From Zygnema cylindricum (taxonomy: Eukaryota; Streptophyta; Zygnematophyceae; Zygnematales; Zygnemataceae), in assembly GCA_037447655.1 (NCBI GenBank), contig JBBHKE010002508.1, positions 23,956 through 87,955 on the forward strand: a DNA stretch of 64,000 nucleotides, given 5' to 3'. The notes under the pieces are model-generated. The model ran no database searches. It saw only the letters and a program-made list of their open reading frames with translations, and had not been told where the DNA came from. This document shows positions 34,220 through 44,470 of this stretch, in pieces. A program made the translations under genes and the position numbers. Position 1 is the stretch's first letter; the number at the start of each line of letters is the position of its first letter.

Positions 34220-35034
34220 TGTTGTTCTACAACCACCAATGCAGGTGGAGGAGCAGCAGTAGTAGTAGAAGTTGACATGATACACTCTCATAAACTATGA
34301 AGAATACTTCCAAACAAATGTTTTCAAATGCTCACCAAATCTTATACAAGCATCAAAACTTCACAAAACTCTATCACAATATAGAGCTACATCAAGCATT
34401 GACAACTCCCAAAGTTTCAGTGCAATTGACCCAACAATTTACAAGATAGAATACCTAGAAGTTTCCCAAAAACTGTCTACAGTTTTACTACTTGGAAGTT
34501 TGGATACATAAAATGCTCTAAGTCCTAAGTCTTATACTCTCGATGTTGTACCGCCGATACAAGTGTACCTGAGAGGTACGTCCAAAAACAACCCACATAC
34601 TGAGATCTACGTGTTCCTAATCATGCCAACCGAATCTACCATCGTATAGTCAATATTACTCAGAATCTTTACTAAGTGATTGTACAAATACTTGTTGGCT
34701 AAGTCACTTGTGATACTCTTATCAATCTTGTCCATTGACTTGATTCATATCACCCGTAGTTGCGTTGTCTCGTACTGAATCATATTCAAGATAACCGCAA
34801 ATGCGTTGTTGTACGGATCATATCCAAAATAACTGCAGCTCCGCTGTTTCGTTTGCTTCGCAGTTGCGCTGTTCTTTCTACATAGCAGCTTTGCTGTTTT
34901 GTCTACATTGCAGTTTCGTTGTCCTGTACTATACTCAAATCATGACGCATGTTCTTTTGAAACTTACGATACAAATTACTACCTTTCTGCCATCACACTA
35001 ATTTACTAAGACTTAAAGCTTTCCCAAATCAACA
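34220..35034 (-). repeat. Family B 5' LTR of copy 2
   Basis: TGTTGTTCTACAACC...CCCAAATCAACA, 815 bp, with TG...CA ends and inverted TGTTG/CAACA termini. It matches 29080-29934 throughout (GATACACT, CGTACCTCTCAGG-type block, GCGTTGTC repeats near 34760-34930). The end was placed at 34220 because only there does a PBS follow. Confidence 0.82.
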
Positions 35035-35446
35035 TGCCCTTCACTACACTTTTGAGGATAAATGCTTAGCAACTTTGTTGTTATAGTTCCACTTTTCATA
35101 CTTTGACTATTTAGTTTGACTCCTTGTCACCATTGTTGGTGGTGTTGCTGCTAGTATTATCTTTGACAATAAAGTGGCTCGAGAAGCAAATCCTCCCTTT
35201 TCTCCTTCCATGATAATTTCCTCCCATTCATCGTCATCATTCGGAATGGTTGTTGATGTTCTGGCTGCTGGTGTTACGGCTCTGGTGGTGAAGGTGCCCG
35301 AAAGACGTGTTCCTCCAAACCCAGGTTGAGGAGGGCATTGAATTTTCCCCGACACATTCTTCAATAGGTGCTTCTCAAAAAGTTCTCCCTCCATCATCAT
35401 TTCCCTATAAAGAAAGTGTGATCAATTAAATATCGGCACCCTAGAG
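35035..35446 (-). pseudogene. Type D copia gag N-terminal fragment
   Basis: Open frame 35107-35400 reads MMMEGELFEKHLLKN, QPGFGGTRLSGTF, EWEEIIMEGEKGGFAS and MVTRSQTK; after a stop, SKYEKWNYNNKVAKHL-like sequence runs on to 35035. This is the first ~130 residues of Gag. It is cut at 35034/35035 by the family B array, which inserted into it. Confidence 0.75.
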
Positions 35447-35460
35447 GGTGGGCCTATAAC
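35447..35460 (-). other. Half-tRNA-type primer-binding site
   Basis: Sense GTTATAGGCCCACC lies beside the LTR start at 35462. It has one change from the perfect GTTATGGGCCCACC. Confidence 0.7.
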
Positions 35461-35461
35461 A

Positions 35462-36359
35462 TGAAATTGTGAGGTCTCTATGAACATACAAAATGAGCAG
35501 CCTGTGTAAAGCTCGTAGGATAATATATTTCCCCTTCCACTTTCCCACTGAATAAGTGCCGCCCAGGCACAAAAATATTTTGACTACTCTCACCTCTGTG
35601 AGGATAAGACTCCCCTAAGTAAAACGCAAAAAGAATCACTGAATTTTTTTCCCTGAGTTGTAAGTTATAGCTAGCCAAAGATGGCTTATAAATACAAAAG
35701 GTCACCTAGAGAGAGGCGCGTAAAACACGCTAAGTGCCTAAACTCTTACTCAGAGCCACCTACTACTGTACCCTAAACCAATCAAAAGAGTGTATAGTAG
35801 AAGAAGGTACAGTGGTCGATTGTATTTCTTGTACGGCCATTGTACAACATGGCCTTCTGGTTGACGCTTGTCAGCTTGGGAGCCATCATTCCTCCTTCCA
35901 TCTTTTGTGGCTTCTAATGATGTGGTGCCACGTGGCAAAACGTGCCGCTATGTCTGAAAGCCCTTAAAGATTCACTTGGGTTTGGCGGCGGCGACATCGT
36001 TTGTCTCATCATATATTTTACACAAATAGATTCGCGTCTACGAGCGCTATTGTATTTATAAGCCGTTTCGTCAATTTGGTCTGTTTAAGTGAAAGTGACG
36101 TAGCTTGAATATTAAATTTAATATTTAACGACATACGTGCATCTTTTTGTCATCGCCTTGATGGATAAGGCGCTTGTCTATATAGTACTCTGCAGACTTA
36201 GGTTCAAATCCGGTCCGATGCAACATTTTGGACATGTATCAGTCTGTCTTTCTCTCTGCCTCTTTCTTTCTGACTTTGGGGTCAGCCATGGTGACTCTCG
36301 CTCTCTCTTCTCTCTAGAGTCTTAATTAATAAGTGATTACTAATTATTTCTTTTCAACA
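35462..36359 (-). repeat. Copia LTR, type D, reverse orientation
   Basis: TGAAATTGTGAGG...CTTTTCAACA, 898 bp. It has a CTCAC/GTGAG hairpin (about 35600), GTAC motifs 35765-35850, G-box CCACGTGG (35929) and a tRNA-like module at 36151-36224. GCCATGG is near 36284. The next element's purine tract does not follow cleanly, but copia RNase H sequence in the same orientation starts at once. Confidence 0.82.
36151..36224 (+). other. tRNA-Arg-like module in LTR, best preserved
   Basis: GCCTTGATGGATAAGGC forms a perfect 5-bp D-arm; GTCT...AGAC can form an anticodon stem around an enlarged loop; GGTTCAAATCC matches the pol III B-box consensus exactly; CATCG/CGATG can pair as part of an acceptor stem. 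The D-arm strongly recalls plant tRNA-Arg (AATGGATAAGGCG). It is antisense to the LTR. Confidence 0.65.
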
Positions 36360-37510
36360 AAAATTAACTTAGGGTACCGGTTTAGTCATGATATCCGTTA
36401 CCATCTCAGTATTTGGTCTATACTGTAAACAATTTTTTTTGTTTTCTACCTTCTCCCTTACAAAGCTAAGTCTAATGTCTATGTGTTTGGATTTGAAGTG
36501 GTGTTTAGGATTAGCACCAATAGCAATTGCTGCCTGATTATCACAAAAATATTTTTTCACACCACTTTTAAGATGACCAAGCTCACTAAGTAAAGACTTG
36601 ACCCACATCAACTATTTTGCAACATAGCAAGAAGCCATATACTCAACCTCCATTGTGGACTGAGCAATTACCTTTTGTTGTTTACTTCTCCATCAACAAG
36701 CCCTATCTCCTATATACAACACAAATCCAAAGGTACACCTTGTTATAGGAGCTTCCCCATAACTGGCATCACTCCAAGTGGTGATGTCAGTATTGTCCCC
36801 TCCCAAATGCAACCATGGATCCTTATTCCTTATCAGATATCTAAGAAAATCCTCTTAGTTTTTTTCCAATTCTTTTTAGGGGGAGAATTTAGACTCCTAC
36901 TCAGCACTTCTACTGCTACAACTAAATCCGACCGAGTACAATTTATAAAGTAGATTAAACTGTCCACTACTTGGCGGTAATGGATAGTCTTCATGAAAAT
37001 TTGTTTCTTCAGGACCTAATTCATCATCCAGAATTATCACTCTATTATCCACATTCCCCCCACTTCCCTTTTTTAGCTCCATTGGGGTTTTACAACTATT
37101 AGCCTTTTCTATTTGAAATTTTTCTAGCATGTTTCCAATGGCCTCTTTTTAAGTTAATCTGATTATTTTCCTATCTCTGTCTCTCTCTACCTGAATTCCC
37201 AAAATATATCTTGCCTCCCCCATATCTTTCAACTCAAATCTACCTTTTAGATCCGTATTCAGTTTATTAATTTTATCCATGGATTTAATTAAGGCAAAAA
37301 AATCATAAATATAAATTGCAATAAAAATATTTCCTTCCTCATCTTCAAACAAATAAATTGACTGATCTGAGCTAATCCGAATATATCCCAAACCTGTAAC
37401 AAACTCATTGATATTCTTATTCCACAAGTAGGGCGCTTGTTTTAGTCCATACAGAATTTGATCAATTGGCATACCTTGCTCTTCTCCCATTGCTCCACTA
37501 ACCATTCAAA
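36360..37510 (-). pseudogene. Copia RT-RNase H fragment, reverse
   Basis: Sense order: LYGLKQAPYLWNKNINEFV, GNIFIAIYIYDFFAL (YVDD decayed to YIYD), MGEARYILGIQVERDRDRK (37149-37505), LEKFQIEKANSCKTPMELKK (36897-37130), RNase H traces, then MMWVKSLLSELGHLKSG, FCDNQAAIAIGANPKHHF and TDIMTKPVP (36369-36611). It breaks off near 37510, where an inverted copia RT begins. Confidence 0.82.
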
Positions 37511-37534
37511 CTGCCTTATCTTTTTCCAACTCAT

Positions 37535-38711
37535 AAAGTGTGCCAACTTATAAAGTCTTTATATGGACTGAAGCAGGCTCCTATGCAATAGAATAAGAAA
37601 CTAGATGAGTTTCTTACCGGTCTGAGATATATCCGAAACAGTTATCACCATTCTATTTATATGTTTGAAGATGAGTATAGTGTTATTTTCATTGCAACTA
37701 TATGGATGATTCGCTAGTGTTAGGTAAATGCATGGAAAAGATCAATAAGTTAAAGAAAGATCTTAGAAGCAGATTTGACATGAAGGATTTAGGGGAGGCA
37801 AGATACATTCTGGAAATTCAAATGGAGATTGATAATGGGAAAAAAATTATTATACTAACTCAAAAAGAAGCTATAGGGATATGTAAGAGAAATTCCAGAT
37901 GGAAAAGGAAAACATTGAACCACTCCCATGGACTGGAAGAAATTAAATGATGGGAGTGTAGAGGAGCAATGATAATCTTAGATGATAACATGAGTCCAGA
38001 TGAGAGAGAGTTTATGAAGTCTATTCCTTACAAGCAGGTTGTAAGAAGCCTAATCTACTTTATGAACTATAGTAGGCTACCCATAGCGACAACAGTTGGA
38101 TTCCTCAGTAGAAGTCTAAATGATCATAGGAAGAGAGATTGGGAGGAAGTCAAGAGAGTCATGAGATATCTGGTGGGAACCAAGAATTTATAGTTGCATT
38201 TGGGAGGGGAGCACACTGACATCACTACTTGGAGTGATGCTAGTTATGGGGATGCACCTATGAGAAGATGCACTTCTGGATATGTGTTGTATGTGGGGGA
38301 AGGTGCTGTCCGTTGGAGTAGCAAGCAACAAAAAGTGGTTGCTCAGTCCACTATGGAGGCTTAGTACATGGCCTCTTGTTCTGCTGTGAAAGAGCTGATG
38401 TGAGTTAAGTCTTTTTTCATAGAATTGGGGAATATGAAGGAGGGAGTGCATGAAGTTTTTTGTGATTACCAAACTGCTATTGCAATTGACGCCAATCCAA
38501 AACATCACTTTAAGGCTAAATATATAGACATAAGATTGAGTTTTGTGTGGGAAAAGGTTGAAAACCAAATTTTGAATCTTGTGTATAAGGGTGATGGGGA
38601 AATGGTGGCTAATATGAAAACCAAACCTGTGCAACCTCCCATGTTAAAATATTGTAGAGAAAAGTGTGATTAAAAGAATAAAATTAAAATTAGACTAGAA
38701 AATAAGTGGAG
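37535..38711 (+). pseudogene. Copia RT-RNase H fragment, forward
   Basis: Starts in RT at SLYGLKQAP and continues with FLTGLRYIRNS, MKDLGEARYILEIQMEIDNGKK, REFMKSIPYKQVVRSLIYFMN, FLSRSLNDHRKRDWEEVKRVMRYLVGTKNL; after a stop LHLGGEHTDITTWSDASYGD and CTSGYVLYVGEGA; then FCDYQTAIAI and KPVQPPMLKYCREKCD. Stops and frameshifts are scattered. A purine tract (AAAATAAGTGGAG) precedes the LTR at 38712. Confidence 0.83.
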
Positions 38712-39622
38712 TGTTGAAATCAATAGATTTAGGGGATATTTTCTAAGTCTGAATAGATTAAGTAAAATCGCAGGCAGTCTGCCTCCAACTTCTCTCTCAA
38801 GCCCCCATACTTGTTATAGTCATTGAAGGTGAGACAGAGTGGTGGAGCCATGGCTGCCTTAGCTACACAAGCAGAATTAAAAAGTTACATAAGTCACTCT
38901 TAACAAATAGGTTAAGTCCGGCTGGACTCAAACCTTCAATCGGCAAAGCGAGGCATAGCCGTCAACTTTAACCAGTATGTCGTTGAAGTTTGTTAGAGTA
39001 TATAGGGTTTGAATTCCATTTAAACATTGCTAAAGAACCTTTATCCGATAAATGAAATTAAAGATAACGGGCACAAAGACAAGTTGTAATATAGTGCGAA
39101 CAAAACCCGCACGAAACAAATGTACCGGACATTTGTTTTAAACGGCTAATATTAAAAGCCGGTTTTGATTCAACGGCACCCATCATCGCCGAGACCCCGA
39201 AATGGCCCCTTTGGCTGTTTTTGAGGGTGACATGACCTAGCGCCACATGGCACGATAGAATTGGAAAGCGAGGAGGGCATGAGAAAAAGTCAGGAGGAGA
39301 CAGATGTCCACTTGATGGCTTTGTCGTTCACATGCCGTACAGAAACAACATCAGCCATAATACCTTTCTATACTGTACAAGTCTTTGATAAGTTCGTACA
39401 TCAGTAAATAGGGGTTGTGAGAGGGGTTTAGGACTTAGAGGATTGAGGAGGTAGCCGCCTCTCTCCGAATGAGCTGATATAAATAATGGCATCTTTGCCA
39501 GTTGATATTAAATCGCCTGGTTGTGCATTTTCAGTGATTCTTTTTGTTGTGGGCTCACGGGAGTCTAAACTACACACGGGTATAATTAGATTGTTTATTT
39601 GCCTGCTTGGGTAGCAGTGGTC
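38712..39622 (+). repeat. Copia 3' LTR, type A, truncated
   Basis: Begins TGTTGAAATCAATAG and fades at GTAGCAGTGG (about 39622), lacking the last ~100 bases. It has CCCATACTTGTTATAGTCA, GCCATGGCTGCC, an antisense tRNA-like block (38905-38995), ACAAATGTACCGGACATTTGTTT (about 39117), TATATAAATAA near 39478 and hairpin leader at 39551-39590. Confidence 0.82.
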
Positions 39623-40182
39623 CTTGTCATGCCGTATCATGTTGGCCGCACTTAAAAACAGTTAACCACATTGAAATCGCATGTAAACAGTCCCTAAAGA
39701 GGGACGCCACACAAATTTGAATGTTAGGATGTTTCGGTGGTGACAAGGCCGTACAGGTTATCGTTGACTCCGAGAAACCCACGGACACGTTAGATTCTAT
39801 ATGCGAAATTGACAAGCGACGAGTATCGCGCAAACAAGATTTGGGTTTGTATGCCTATTTGTGTGGCGCCGGAATTTATACGAAGCGATTTAAGTTGTCG
39901 TACGTACTTTGGCGAACCGAAAAGCCAAACTGGAAATATGTCAAGACAAGCGCGAATTCGAACGCGCATCTAAATCCACAAAGGATGCAGGCGAACCGGC
40001 GAACCAGATTCAGACTGCGCACGGTGACGTGATTGGTCCATTTTAAGTCGTAGACCCTTCGAGGTCTCACCCATTCACATGTAGCGTAGGAAGGGTTTTT
40101 ATCGTTAGGCTATAGATTTTGTAACGCAAGGCATACGATTTTGGTTGTCTATTGGCCATAATCCAAACTAGGCGTAGATGAC
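39623..40182. other. Unassigned DNA with one short open frame
   Basis: An open frame of 103 codons (39721-40032, MLGCFGGDKAVQVIV...) is present on the + strand. I do not recognise it, and its composition (many Lys/Arg, no motif) gives no strong reason to call it a gene. The region has higher GC than the 2-6 kb spacer. It separates the truncated + LTR from the copia array and may be an old host or repeat segment. Confidence 0.3.
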
Positions 40183-40295
40183 TGCAATTCTGTGTCCTCC
40201 ATTTGGACCAACAATGAGGAAGCCTCTAGGTAGTTTTTGACTTACCCACTTTCAACGAGAGCAAGTGCGACCCTAACAGATAAATAGATATCTTA

Positions 40296-40332
40296 ACTGC
40301 ACCCTTGTGCAGTCTGGACTCCCTTGAGTCCA
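40296..40332 (-). other. Twin leader hairpins with AAGG loops
   Basis: Two adjacent stem-loops: ACTGCAC-CCTT-GTGCAGT (40296-40313) and TGGACTC-CCTT-GAGTCCA (40315-40332), each 7 bp with a 4-nt loop that reads AAGG in the element's RNA. They lie about 70-100 bases downstream of the TATA box, so in the transcript leader. Equivalent hairpins with compensating stem changes occur in most other LTRs. Confidence 0.82.
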
Positions 40333-40895
40333 TAGCTAAAAGAATCACTGAAAACACCTTACTAGGCGATTAATTATCAAGCGGCAAAGATGCCAATATT
40401 TATACAAGCTTGTTGGGAGAGAGGCGGCTACCTCCTCAATTCACTAAGTCCCAAACCCTCTCACACCCCTATCTACTGAAGTACGGGATAAATCACAAAA
40501 CTGTATAGTATAGAAAAGTACCATGGCCAATGTACTTTCTGTACGGCCTGTGTATGACAAGGCCATGGAGTGGACGCTTGTCTCCTCCAAACTTGTCCTC
40601 ACGCTCCCTGGGATTCCGACTTCCCAATGACATATTGCCACGTGTTGCCTGGTTATGTTATATCTGTAAACCGTCAAAGCGGCCATTCCAAGACCTTGAC
40701 GATGATGTGAGCTGTCGGATCTAAGTCGGCTTTAATTCCTAGACGTTCAAAACAAATGTCCGATACATTTGTTTCGTGCGCACTTAATTTTCCCAACTAG
40801 TTTTTATGTATCCCATTGGTAATTCCGTTAATCGGATTAGTTGTCTATCTATTGTTTGAATAGCTATCGAACCCTATGTATCCTAACGGACTACT

Positions 40896-40967
40896 ACGAC
40901 AGACTAGTAACGGTTGACGGCTATGCCTCGCCCTACCGGTTGGAGGTTCGAGTCCTGCCGAACTCAA
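40896..40967 (+). other. tRNA-like A/B-box module in LTR
   Basis: ACTAGTAACGGTTGACGGC is A-box-like, and GGTTCGAGTCC at 40945-40955 is an exact pol III B-box. ACCTTTTT follows at 40967-40974, a possible terminator. It is antisense to the LTR. Confidence 0.62.
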
Positions 40968-41179
40968 CCTTTTTGGTTGAGAGTGGCTTAGGTCACTCTT
41001 AAGCCCTGCTTATGGAGCTAAGGCAGCCATGGCTCCACCACCCTCTCTCTCCTTTAGTGACTACAACAAGTATGGGGGTCAGAGAGAGAAGGTGGAGGCA
41101 AGCTGCCTCTACTTTTCTTTTCGTTCTTATTTTAATTAAGACCTAGAAAATACCTCCCCTAAATCCTGTGATTTCAACA

Positions 41180-41802
41180 CTCCCCTTATTTTCTAGTCTA
41201 ATTTTACTTTCTCTTTTAATCCACATTAGCTTGGGAGACGGTACATGCTTTGTCATCATATCAGCCACCTTTTCCCCATCACTCCTATACACCAAATTCA
41301 CAATTTTATTTTCCACTTTTTCCCTCACAAAGCTCAATCTTATATCCATATGCTTAGCTTTGAAATGGTGTTTTGGATTGGCTCCAATTGCAATTGCAGC
41401 CTGATTGTCGCAAAACACTTAATGTACTCCCTTCTTCATGTACCCCAATTCTTGCAACAAGGACTTCACCCACACCAGCTCTTTCACAACTGAACACGAG
41501 GCCATGTACTCAACCTCCATAGTGGACTGAGCAACAAACTTTGGTTGCTTGCTGCTCCAACAACAAGCACCTTCCCCCACATACAATACATACCCAGAAG
41601 TGCATCTTCTCATAGGTGCATCATCATAACTGGCATCACTCCAAGTAGGGATGTCAGTGTGCTCCTCTCCCAAATGCAACCATAGATCCCTAATTCCCAC
41701 CAGGTATCTCATTACTCTCTTGGCTGCCTCCCAGTCTCTCTTTCTAGGATCATTAAGACTCCTACTGAGGACTCCAACTGCTGCAGCTATGTCAGGCCTT
41801 TT
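41180..41802 (-). pseudogene. Copia RNase H, array copy 1
   Basis: Frames at 41419-41712 (MRYLVGIRDLWLHLGEEHTDIPTWSDASYDDAPM, CTSGYVLYVGEGACCWSSK, TMEVEYMASCSVVKELVWV) and 41143-41418 (FCDNQAAIAIGANPKHHF, DGEKVADMMTKHV) carry the three acidic catalytic residues in D-E-D order. A stop separates the two frames near 41419. CTCCCCTTATTTTCTAG next to the LTR is the plus-strand primer tract. Confidence 0.87.
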
Positions 41803-43560
41803 TCAATTTATAAAGTAAATCAAACTTCCTACAACCTGTTTGTAAGGAATAGACTTCATAAACTGCCTCTCTTCTGGACTCATCTGATCATCTAACATTA
41901 TCACTCCTCCTTCTACACTTCCATCACTTACTTTTTTCAAGCCCATGGGAGTGGTACAACTGTTTGCATTCTCCATCTGGAATTTCTCAAGCATATTTCC
42001 TATAGCCTCTTTCTGTGTAAGTGTGATGATCCTCTTCTCCCTATTTCTTTCCATTTGAATTCCTAGAATATATTTAGCCTCTCCTAAATCCTTCATGTCA
42101 AATCTACTTCCCAGATCTTTCTTTAACCTATTTATCTTCTCCATAGACTTACTCAATACCAACAAATCATCCACATAAATTGTAATAAAAATCACACCAT
42201 TCTCATCCTCAAATATATATATAGAATGGTCAGAACTGATCCGAATATATCCCAGACTGGTAAGAAACTCATCTAGTTTCTTATTCCATTGTCTGGGGGC
42301 CTGCTTTAGTCCATATAAGGACTTTATAAGTCTGCAAACTTTGCTTTTCTCTCCTTCCTCTACAAAACCTTCTAGCAGCCGCTTGAAGATTTCTTCCTCT
42401 AGTTCACCGTTGAGGAAGGCGGTTTTGATATCCATCTGGTGAAATTCCATGTCTTCCGTTGCTGCTAGACTAAGGAGAATCCTTACAGATAGGAATCGAA
42501 CTACAGGAGCAAAGGTCTCCTCATAATCTATCCTCTCTTTTTGAGTGAACCCTTTTGCCACCAGCCGAGCCTTAAATCTCTCAATGGTGTTATCTGGATG
42601 CAGTTTTAGTTTAAATACCCATTTACATCCAATGGGTTTTCTATCTGGTGGACAGTCCACCAGCTCCCAAGTATTTGCCTCCATGATTGAAGCCATCTTG
42701 TCATTTATGGCGTTGACCCACCTTTCTTTCTCCAGACTGTCCATTGCCTCAGAGTATGATTGAGGCTCATCTGGATGAGAAAGCTTTGTTACCTTGCAAG
42801 CAGCCTGTTTTTCTTGAAGCCTTTTGTTGCTCATTCGTCCTCCCTCAAAGTCCGAAGGTGGAATGGAGGGAAGTCTTCGATTCCTCCAAACTGTCTCATC
42901 AGCTCCCCTATCCATGGGAACCGGTTTTGACTCCTCTTCCTCTCTCTCCTCAAAGGGTGTAGGAATTTTAGGAGATTTTGGTATATCTCCCCCATCTTTT
43001 ATCTCTCGTGGATCTGCAATCATGTTTTCACTTGTGTCCTTTTTGGGAAGATCTAAGTCCTCCTCACTCTCGGACTCAAAGCTGATTCTGATTTTCTTAG
43101 TGAATTTGAAGGGATCAAAATACTTCCATTCATCCATGACAACTAGATGCTTTACCACAATGATATCTTGTTTAGCTAAGTCATGGACTCTATAACCCTT
43201 GACATCCTCATCATATCCCACAAAATATCTCGGTTTCCCTTTAGCATCTAGTTTCCAATTTTTCGTATCTTTGTCAAGACTGTAAACTTGACTACAGAAT
43301 ACTTTCAAGTGAGAAACATTCGGTTTCTTTCCAACCCATCTCTCATAAGGGGTCATTCCTTTAACTGCTGTGGTGAGGACTCTATTCTTAATGTAGTTAG
43401 CACAGTTCATGGCCTCTGCCCAAAATCTTCTTCCTATTTTCTTATCAGCCAACATGCAGCACACACTATCTCCCAAAGTCCGGTTTAACCTCTCAGCTAC
43501 CCCATTTTGTTCAGGATTATTCGGTACAGTTTTCTGATGTTGAACTCCCTCATCTCTCAA
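41803..43560 (-). pseudogene. Copia integrase C-terminus to RT, 585-codon open frame
   Basis: The longest open frame in the window. In order: NGVAERLNRTLGDSVCCML (integrase catalytic Glu), FWAEAMNCANYIKNRVLT, YERWVGKKPNVSHLKVF, an acidic Ser/Glu-rich linker, then RT: KLKLHPDNTIERFKARLVAKGF, YEETFAPVVRFLSVRILLSL, FHQMDIKTAFLNGELEEEIF, SLYGLKQAPRQWNKKLDEFL, TIYVDDLLVLSKS (intact YVDD), LGEAKYILGIQMERNREK and YKQVVGSLIYFIN. RT appears complete. Upstream, integrase is broken by a TGA (43628-43630 region) that array copy 2 shares. Confidence 0.9.
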
Positions 43561-44470
43561 AAAATCCTCAAACTGGTTAGAGGTGTACTCTCCCCCATTA
43601 TCACTCCTTATTTTCTTAATGGGGGTTCAGTGGAACTTCTCACTCCAGGCTTTGTATTTTTTTTAAAGTATTTTGATGTTTCAGACTTTGTTTTCAGAAA
43701 GTAGACTCTGGAATATCTGGACCAATCATCCGTAATTGTCAACATATACCTCTTTCCCCCAACCGAAGGCACCCTTGCTAGTCCTCAGATATCTTTGTGA
43801 ACCAGATCTAGTACCTTCTCACCTCTATATGTGGCATTTTGGGAAAGGGAAGTCTGTGAGCTTTACCTTGGGCACAGCCACTACAGTCATCCATCATCTC
43901 ATTATCCCCAAACTGAATGCCCTCTACTACACCCAACTTCTTAATTTCCCTCAGTCTATCAAAATGCACATGTCCCAAACGCTTATGCCAGATCATCAAG
44001 CTCGGAACACCACCATAGTAAGCACTCTTCTTTTCATTACTCAGGTTAAGCCTAAACATTCCTTGGCTACCCTTATCAGCTGTGAAGTAGACTTCATCTC
44101 CATACTTAGCTGTAAAGACTCCCTTTCTAGTGAAGGTATCAAAAATCTTGTCATCTAATACAGAGGTAGACACAAGATTCTTACTCAACTGAAGAATGTA
44201 GAGCACATCTGAGAACGTGAGAATAGAGGTCTTACCCTCCACTAAGACTTTCAGATCTCCGGATCCCAGTAGATCTGTGGTAACTACTCTCCCATCCCCA
44301 TACTCTATTTCCACCGTAGGGATCTTTCTTAGCTCAGTGAATAGGTGCTTGTCACGACACATATGCATGGATGCACCTAAGTCGATGATCCATCCCTCCT
44401 CTGGTGCTTCCCAAATGGCTCCAAGGGCACACTTCTGTTTTTGAGGGATCTCCTATTCCTCTAGATTCTC
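43561..44470 (-). pseudogene. Copia protease and integrase N-terminus, array copy 1
   Basis: A 186-residue frame (43808-44368) covers the protease end (TVEIEYGDGRVVTTDLLGSGDLK), GSQGMFRLNLSNEKK, LMIWHKRLGHVHFDRLREIKKLG and CAQGKAHRLPFPK (zinc module). The protease site reads DLGA where the family has DSGA. TDDWSRYSRVYFLK and SDNGGEYTSNQFEDFL of the integrase core follow with a stop between them. Confidence 0.85.

Larger units (their letters stand above)
40183..41179 (-). repeat. 3' LTR of copia tandem array, type A
   Basis: TGCAATTCTGTG...GATTTCAACA, 997 bp. It is the best-preserved LTR in the window: twin 7-bp hairpins at 40296-40332, TATAAATA (sense) at about 40394-40408, GTAC cluster 40475-40550, CACGTG near 40639, AAACAAATGTCCGATACATTTGTTT near 40750 and tRNA-like module 40896-40967 with a consensus B-box. 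Confidence 0.92.

Noticed and set aside
34278-34290. LTR end of family B placed at TGATACACTC
   Set aside because: No primer-binding site follows there. Moving the end to TGTTGTTC (34220) gives inverted TGTTG/CAACA ends and a PBS related to the other families.
40896-40967. LTR modules as functional tRNA genes
   Set aside because: Only D-arm and T-arm/B-box parts are kept; acceptor stems mostly do not pair and no consistent anticodon is present.
42545-43488. Forward-strand open frames opposite the copia pol
   Set aside because: They are antisense shadows of the 41803-43560 frame, repeated identically opposite array copy 2 because the DNA is nearly identical.
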